Positions 59,375 through 64,000 of a stretch of DNA of 64,000 nt are shown here, piece by piece. Each line of letters opens with the position of its first letter. Position 1 is the stretch's first letter. The notes beneath the pieces were generated by a model that saw only the letters and a list, made by a program, of their open reading frames with translations, ran no database searches and had not been told where the DNA came from. Both the position numbers and the translations under genes were made by a program. Source of the stretch: Actinocorallia populi (GTDB taxonomy: Bacteria; Actinomycetota; Actinomycetes; Streptosporangiales; Streptosporangiaceae); NCBI RefSeq assembly GCF_002995495.1, contig NZ_PVZV01000001.1, positions 868,001-932,000 on the forward strand, read 5' to 3'.

Positions 59375-60976
59375 TCAGTACTGGCCGGCGGCGAGCATCT
59401 GCTCGATCTTGAGGTCCGGGTACTCGCGTTCGATGGCGCGCAGGCGCCACTTGTCGGTGAAGAGGGCCAGGAGGTCGCCGGTGAGGGAGCGGGTGAAGAC
59501 CTCCACGCCGCGCATCTTGGCCAGCTGCTCGGCGGACTCCGCGTCCGTCAGGCGGCACTCGTTGAAGTCGAGGTTGGTCAGGACCACCGGGGAGTTGAAC
59601 TCGTGCTCCATGCGGTGGGCGACGACCTCGAACTGCAGGGGGCCGACGGCGGCGAGGACGGGGGACTGGTCGCCCCGGATGTCGCTGCGCAGGACCTGGA
59701 CGGCGCCCTCGCTGTCGAGCTGCTCGATGCCGCGGCGGAACTGCTTGTACTTGCCGACGTCCTTGGCCCGGCAGACCATGAAGTGCTCGGGGGCGAACGC
59801 GGGGATCGGCGGGTAGGTGACGGCGGGGCCGTCGTAGAGGGTCTCGCCGACGGTCAGGCCGTGGGTGTTCGGGAGGCCGACGACGTCGCCGGGGTAGGCG
59901 GTGTCGACGGTCGTGCGGTCGCGGCCGAAGACCGTCTGGGCGTGCTTGGTGACCAGGCCGCGGCCGGTGGAGCCCATGGTGAGGGTCATGCCGCGCTCGA
60001 ACCGGCCGGAGCAGACGCGGACGAACGCCAGCGAGTCGCGGTGCGCCTTGTCCATGCCGGCCTGGACCTTGAAGACCTGGCCGGAGAACGGCGCCTCCAC
60101 CGGGCGGGACTCGCCCTTGGCGTCCGGGCGGGCCGCGGGGGGCGGGGCGTAGGTCTCCAGGGCGTCCAGGAGGGCGCTCACCCCGAACTGGGGCAGCGCC
60201 GCGCCGAACAGCACCGGGGTGGAGATCCCGCCGGTGTAGGCCTCCATGTCGAGCTCGGCGCCGATCTCGGTGAGGAGGGTGAGCTCCTCCAGCGCGGTCT
60301 CCCACAGGTCGCCGAGCTCGGCGGCGGCGTCCTCGGCCGACATCCTGACGGCCTGGGCGCGGCCGCCGCCCGGCGCCGGGATGAACTTGGTGAACGAGCC
60401 GTCGGCCCGGCTGATCAGGCCGCGGAAGTCGCCCGCGACGCCCACCGGCCAGTTCAGCGGGGCGGCGTGCAGGCCGATGCGCTGCTCGATCTCGTCCAGC
60501 AGCTCCAGCGGCTCCCGGCCGGGCCGGTCCCACTTGTTGACGAACGTGATGATCGGGACGTTGCCGTGCTTGCAGACGTCGAACAGCTTGAGGGTCTGCG
60601 CCTCCAGGCCCTTGGCGGAGTCCAGCAGCATGACCGCGCCGTCGACCGCCGACAGCACCCGGTAGGTGTCCTCGGAGAAGTCGGCGTGGCCGGGCGTGTC
60701 CAGCAGGTTGAGCAGGGCGCCGTGGTAGTCGAACCGCAGCACCGACGAGGTGATCGAGATGCCTCGGCTGCGCTCCATCTCCATCCAGTCGGACGTGACG
60801 CCCGCCCGGTCGCCCTTGCCGTGCACCGCGCCCGCCGTGGAGATCGCCGCGGCCTGCACGGCCAGCGCCTCGGTGAGCGTGGACTTGCCGGCGTCCGGGT
60901 GGCTGATCACCGCGAAGGTGCGCCGCCGCGCGGCCTCGGCCGAGACCTCGTCGCTCTTCGCCTTGACGGTGGACAC
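59375..60976 (-). CDS. prfC: Peptide chain release factor 3
   Basis: A 533-residue translational GTPase. G1 VISHPDAGKSTLTEAL, G3 DTPGHADFSEDTYR and G4 NKWD are complete, followed by the RF3-specific domains (PVGVAGDFRGLISR and FVRVCSGRFERGMTL). RF3 recycles RF1 and RF2 from the ribosome after termination. Length is normal. The GTG start has GAGAGGGG upstream. The gene lies alone. Confidence 0.93.
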   Translation of the reverse strand: MSTVKAKSDEVSAEAARRRTFAVISHPDAGKSTLTEALAVQAAAISTAGAVHGKGDRAGVTSDWMEMERSRGISITSSVLRFDYHGALLNLLDTPGHADFSEDTYRVLSAVDGAVMLLDSAKGLEAQTLKLFDVCKHGNVPIITFVNKWDRPGREPLELLDEIEQRIGLHAAPLNWPVGVAGDFRGLISRADGSFTKFIPAPGGGRAQAVRMSAEDAAAELGDLWETALEELTLLTEIGAELDMEAYTGGISTPVLFGAALPQFGVSALLDALETYAPPPAARPDAKGESRPVEAPFSGQVFKVQAGMDKAHRDSLAFVRVCSGRFERGMTLTMGSTGRGLVTKHAQTVFGRDRTTVDTAYPGDVVGLPNTHGLTVGETLYDGPAVTYPPIPAFAPEHFMVCRAKDVGKYKQFRRGIEQLDSEGAVQVLRSDIRGDQSPVLAAVGPLQFEVVAHRMEHEFNSPVVLTNLDFNECRLTDAESAEQLAKMRGVEVFTRSLTGDLLALFTDKWRLRAIEREYPDLKIEQMLAAGQY

Positions 60977-61046
60977 CGCGTACCCCTCTCGAAACGCCGG
61001 TTCAGCCTTTCCACTTTACGGGGAGCGGCGCCCTGCCGGTGCCACG

Positions 61047-61865
61047 TCAATACTGGCCGCCCTGGTAGCGGACGGAGAGATCACCCGCGCTGTTCCTGGC
61101 GAAGATCCGGTGGGGTGCTCCGGCGGTCTCCTCCACGGAGACGTCGCGGGACCCGGCGACGCTCTCGGCGTTGACGAGGTAGGGGGCTCCTCTGGGCACC
61201 TGGATGTTGAGGTTTCCGGCCGTCGTGCGGGCTTCGACGTTCGCCGGGGGCGTGGCGAAGCCGAGGTAGACGTCGCCCGCGTCGGCCTTCACCCGTACGG
61301 ATTTCGCCTGCGCGTCCACGATCCACACGTCGCCCGCGACACTGGTGATGTCAACCTCTCCAGGGAGGCCCTCCAGCCGGACGCCGCCGCCGGAGAGGTT
61401 GATGTCGACCTTTCCGGTGAGGCCCCGAGCAGCCACGTATCCGCCGCCGGAGTTCACGGAGAGAGGGGTCTGCTCCGGGATGCTCAGCCGGTAGGAGGCG
61501 TGGCACGGCTGCACGATCTCGATCGGGCAGTCCATCTTGATCCGCAGGGTGTCGCCCTCCCAGGTCTCCCGCACCTTCGGCCTGAAGGTCGACCACTCCA
61601 GGTCCCGGATGACCCGTACCTGGCCGGCGGGCCCGGGCTCGATCTCCACGGAGACGTTCTCGAGTTCGAGGGACAGGCTGGTGAGGGAGCGCTTGTAGAC
61701 GTCGCTGGTCGTCGTGGTGCTCTCCAGCAGCAGGTCCATGACGGCCACGAAGGACGCGCACAGCACCGCCAGGGTGAGGAGGACTCCGCCAGCCCGCCAG
61801 CCCGTGTGCTTGTTCACGGCCGGTTCGGGGGCGGTCTCGTCGGCGGCCTTGTCGAGGGTCTTCAT
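61047..61865 (-). CDS. DUF4097-like beta-strand protein with N-terminal membrane helix
   Basis: A 272-residue protein: short cytosolic tail, one membrane helix (GGVLLTLAVLCASFVAVMDLLL, about residues 26-48) and a repetitive beta-helix-like outside domain with many GGG and GDV turns (SVNSGGGYVAARG, INLSGGGVRLEG, ITSVAGDVWIVD, VKADAGDVYLGF). This is the pattern of DUF4097 adhesin-like proteins. The ATG overlaps the stop of the response regulator gene (ATGA), so it belongs to the two-component operon and may be part of the sensing or output system. Confidence 0.78.
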   Translation of the reverse strand: MKTLDKAADETAPEPAVNKHTGWRAGGVLLTLAVLCASFVAVMDLLLESTTTTSDVYKRSLTSLSLELENVSVEIEPGPAGQVRVIRDLEWSTFRPKVRETWEGDTLRIKMDCPIEIVQPCHASYRLSIPEQTPLSVNSGGGYVAARGLTGKVDINLSGGGVRLEGLPGEVDITSVAGDVWIVDAQAKSVRVKADAGDVYLGFATPPANVEARTTAGNLNIQVPRGAPYLVNAESVAGSRDVSVEETAGAPHRIFARNSAGDLSVRYQGGQY

Positions 61866-62509
61866 GCCCGGCCTCCCAGGAAGCGCAGTACGGCCAGGAC
61901 CCGGCGGTGGTCACTGTCGGCGTGACGGAGGTCGAGCTTGGCGAAGATGTTGTTGATGTGCTTGGCCACCGCGCTCTCGCTGACGACCAGCGCGGCGGCG
62001 ATGCCCGCGTTGGAGCGGCCCTCGGCCATCGCCTTGAGGACGTCGAGCTCGCGGGGGGTGAGGCGGTCGAGGGGGTCGCTGCGCCGCCGGACGAGCAGCT
62101 GGGAGACGACCTCGGGGTCCAGGACGGTGCCGCCCGAGGCGACCCGGCGCAGCCCGTCCAGGAAGTCCGCCACGTCGGCGACCCGGTCCTTCAGCAGGTA
62201 GCCGACCCCGGCGGTCTCCCCGGACAGCAGGTCGGTGGCGTAGTGCTCCTCCACGTACTGGGACAGGACGAGCACCCCCATGCCCGGCCACTGCCGGCGG
62301 ATGACCAGCGCGGCGCGGAGCCCCTCGTCGGTGTGCGTCGGCGGCATGCGGACGTCGGTGACGACGACGTCCGGCTGCTCCCGTTCGAGCTCCGTGAGGA
62401 GCTCCTCGGCGGTTCCCACCGCCGACTGGATGGTGAATCCGGCACGTTCCAGCAGCCGGATGAGGCCTTCTCGCAGCAGTACCGAGTCTTCGGCGATCAC
62501 GACGCGCAC
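61862..62509 (-). CDS. Two-component response regulator, NarL/LuxR type
   Basis: A 215-residue regulator with a receiver domain (VVIAEDSVLLREGL, phospho-acceptor Asp in VVVTDVRMPP near residue 54, Lys in LLKDRV) and a C-terminal LuxR HTH (LTPRELDVLKAMAEGRSNAGIAAALVVSESAVAKHINNIFAKL). The GTG at 62509 has GGAG five bases upstream and lies within the end of the kinase gene, showing translational coupling. It is the partner of that kinase. Confidence 0.9.
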   Translation of the reverse strand: MRVVIAEDSVLLREGLIRLLERAGFTIQSAVGTAEELLTELEREQPDVVVTDVRMPPTHTDEGLRAALVIRRQWPGMGVLVLSQYVEEHYATDLLSGETAGVGYLLKDRVADVADFLDGLRRVASGGTVLDPEVVSQLLVRRRSDPLDRLTPRELDVLKAMAEGRSNAGIAAALVVSESAVAKHINNIFAKLDLRHADSDHRRVLAVLRFLGGRA

Positions 62510-63765
62510 GGGAGCTCCGCGGTGAGGGTGGTGGGGCCGCCCACAGGGCTGTGGACGGTGAGGGTCCCGTCGATGGACTCGACGCGCTGGACCAGGCCGC
62601 GCAGGCCGCTGCCCTTGCCGGGGTGGGCTCCGCCGATCCCGTCGTCGGTGACGACGACCCGGACGGTGCCGCGGACATGGGAGACGTTCACTTCCGCGCT
62701 CCCCGCCTGGGCGTGCTTGGCGGCGTTGGCCAGGGCCTCGGAGACCACGAAGTAGGCGACGGCCTCGGTGGTCGGGGACGGCCGCGAGGGGAGGTCCACC
62801 GCCAGCGTCACGGGAACGGGGGAGCGGGCCGCGATCCCCGAGAGGGCCGCGTCGAGCCCGCGGTCGTTCAGGACGGCCGGGTGCAGGCCGCGGACGAAGT
62901 CGCGCAGCTCGGCGAGGGCCAGCTTGGCCTCCTCGTGCGCTTCGGCGATCTCCGGCAGGTCCGGGTTCATCGCCCGCGCCATCCCGAGGTTCATGGCCAG
63001 CGAGACGAGCCGCTGCTGGGTGCCGTCGTGCAGGTCGCGCTCGATCCGCCGCCGTTCGGCGTCGGCGGCGTCCACCACCGCGCTGCGGCTCTCGGTGAGC
63101 ACCTCGACGCGGTGCGAGAGCCTCTTCGCCTGGTCGGGGCCGAGGAGCGCGCGGGCCATCGCCAGGTCCAGGGCGGCCAGCGCGCGCACCACCCAGGGCG
63201 TGGCGAACAGAAGGAACACCCCGACGAGGACCAGCGCGGTCTCCAACTGGGCGTTGGAGGGGTCGATGAACTCGGCGTCGCGCAGCATGCGCGGTGCCGC
63301 CAGGGAGAGGGCGGACAGGAACAGCAGGCCGAAGGCCGTGCTCCAGAGGCCGGCCGCCAGGAGGGCGGAGCCCGTCTCCGTCACCGCGGCGACGACGTGG
63401 AACCACGCCTGGCGCCAGGTGTTGCGGTCGAACGCCTGGGCCACGAGGCGTTCGCGGCGCCCTTCCGGGTGGTTCCGGGGGAGCGGGTCCACCCGCTCGC
63501 CGAGGAGGCCGGCGAAGCGGCTCCGGTGCAGGCTCGCCAGGCCCCACACGAGGGGGAACAGCAGGGGCAGGACGACGGGGAGCGTCACCAGGAACACGGT
63601 GGACAAGAGCAGCAGGGCCAGCAGGACCAGCCCCGCCCCGGAGACGAGCGCGCCCATGACCAGGTGGGCCGTGGCCCACCAGGTCCGGGGGCGCACCGGG
63701 CCGAGAAGGATCTCGCGCCAGATCACGTCGGGTTTGTTCCTTTTCACGGTGATCACAGTAGGCAT
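62497..63765 (-). CDS. Sensor histidine kinase, NarL-linked (HisKA_3)
   Basis: A 422-residue kinase with four or five membrane helices in the N-terminal half (about 30-210; the LLALLLLSTVFLVTLPVVLPLLFP block and LVLVGVFLLFATPWV) and the phospho-acceptor motif ERRRIERDLHDGTQQRL (His about 246). The ATPase end shows SEALANAAKHAQAG and DDGIGGAHPGKGSGLRG. Sensing is probably by the membrane domain since no large outside loop is present. The ATG at 63765 lacks a clear ribosome site. It is the first gene of the operon with the response regulator and the DUF4097-like gene. Confidence 0.88.
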   Translation of the reverse strand: MPTVITVKRNKPDVIWREILLGPVRPRTWWATAHLVMGALVSGAGLVLLALLLLSTVFLVTLPVVLPLLFPLVWGLASLHRSRFAGLLGERVDPLPRNHPEGRRERLVAQAFDRNTWRQAWFHVVAAVTETGSALLAAGLWSTAFGLLFLSALSLAAPRMLRDAEFIDPSNAQLETALVLVGVFLLFATPWVVRALAALDLAMARALLGPDQAKRLSHRVEVLTESRSAVVDAADAERRRIERDLHDGTQQRLVSLAMNLGMARAMNPDLPEIAEAHEEAKLALAELRDFVRGLHPAVLNDRGLDAALSGIAARSPVPVTLAVDLPSRPSPTTEAVAYFVVSEALANAAKHAQAGSAEVNVSHVRGTVRVVVTDDGIGGAHPGKGSGLRGLVQRVESIDGTLTVHSPVGGPTTLTAELPCAS

Positions 63766-63832
63766 GCCGGGGAGGCGGGACGACCCCCCTGATTACCGGT
63801 TCCATGGTGAAGCCAGTGCCACCTCCCGGCGG

Positions 63833-64000
63833 TCATGCCTTCCCCGCGGCGTAGGCGAGGACGTCCGCGCGACGGTAGAGGCGGCGGGTCCGGCCGCCGC
63901 CGAGCGGGACCTCCTCCACCGGCTCCGGCCAGCCCTTCGGGGGCCGGGAGGCGTAGACGGTGACCGTGCCCGGGGCCAGGCCGAGCAGGCGGCCGGCCTC
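63833..64000 (-). CDS. HTH DNA-binding protein, C-terminus only
   Basis: A partial gene entering from beyond base 64000. The last 55 residues are visible: AGRLLGLAPGTVTVYASR (recognition-helix-like), then GGGRTRRLYRRADVLAYAAGKA. The arrangement GTV-x-x-Y then RxxxYRRADVLAYA is that of AlpA/excisionase or MerR-like HTH_17 proteins, with a wing that reads the helix. The start lies outside the window, so size and role are unknown. Confidence 0.5.
   Translation of the reverse strand, partial: EAGRLLGLAPGTVTVYASRPPKGWPEPVEEVPLGGGRTRRLYRRADVLAYAAGKA

Overview
This is a GC-rich, densely coding chromosomal segment of a Gram-positive actinomycete. The codons end almost always in G or C. GTG and TTG starts are common, there are many ECF sigma factors and Ser/Thr kinases, and gene types such as a DUF3516 helicase and a CU044_5270-like sigma-linked membrane protein are present. 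Together these point to the Streptosporangiales (Thermomonosporaceae or Streptosporangiaceae, such as Actinomadura or Nonomuraea relatives). This placement is inference; no rRNA or other marker gene is in the window. No tRNA, rRNA, CRISPR array, insertion sequence or prophage was recognised. About 52 protein genes are called. The first and last genes run off the window edges.

Layout. 1-6 kb: an RDD membrane protein (cut at its 5' end), a kinase-RDD fusion, an unknown gene, an ABC ATPase, a TauE-type exporter, a small unknown gene and a Rieske/DUF2231 protein. 6-12 kb: a molybdopterin oxidoreductase, then a four-gene run alternating ECF sigma factors with membrane-anchored proteins (sigma, LCP, sigma, CU044_5270-like). 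12-26 kb: an antigen-85-like secreted esterase, catalase with its Fur regulator, TetR, a LURP-one-like protein, an alpha/beta hydrolase lacking the nucleophile serine, a class V aminotransferase, a tandem pair of CapA lipoproteins, an oxidoreductase, three unknown membrane or secreted proteins and an IclR regulator.

26-45 kb is the most unusual part. It holds an operon of a fatty-acyl-AMP ligase (FAAL), an MMPL/RND lipid exporter and two antigen-85-like esterases, followed by a Uma2-type nuclease. Next come a glycosyltransferase and MFS exporter divergent from a large Pks13-like polyketide synthase (carrier, KS, AT, degenerate DH, KR, carrier, serine-less carrier, TE), then a crotonyl-CoA carboxylase/reductase (CCR) and a convergent PucR regulator. 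The parts match the logic of mycobacterial mycolic acid assembly (FadD32, Pks13, MmpL3, Ag85) in a genome type not known for mycolates. The differences are that KR is built into the synthase and that a CCR, not an acyl-CoA carboxylase complex, would supply the alkylmalonyl extender. The FAAL operon and the PKS each carry a nearly identical 18-bp palindrome about 100 bp upstream of their starts, which suggests common control. I infer a one-condensation pathway to a 2-alkyl-3-hydroxy fatty acyl product that is exported and transferred to a cell-surface or sugar acceptor.

45-64 kb: an orphan histidine kinase, an alpha/beta hydrolase, a SigE-like ECF factor with no anti-sigma gene beside it, an acyl-CoA synthetase, a divergent set of GT4 glycosyltransferase versus PIG-L deacetylase and flippase-like protein, a soluble kinase, a nucleotidyl-cyclase-like protein, a patatin, a Ski2-like helicase, an AhpD-like protein and MarR regulator divergent across a palindrome, release factor 3, and a two-component system overlapping a DUF4097 protein. 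A cut HTH protein ends the window.
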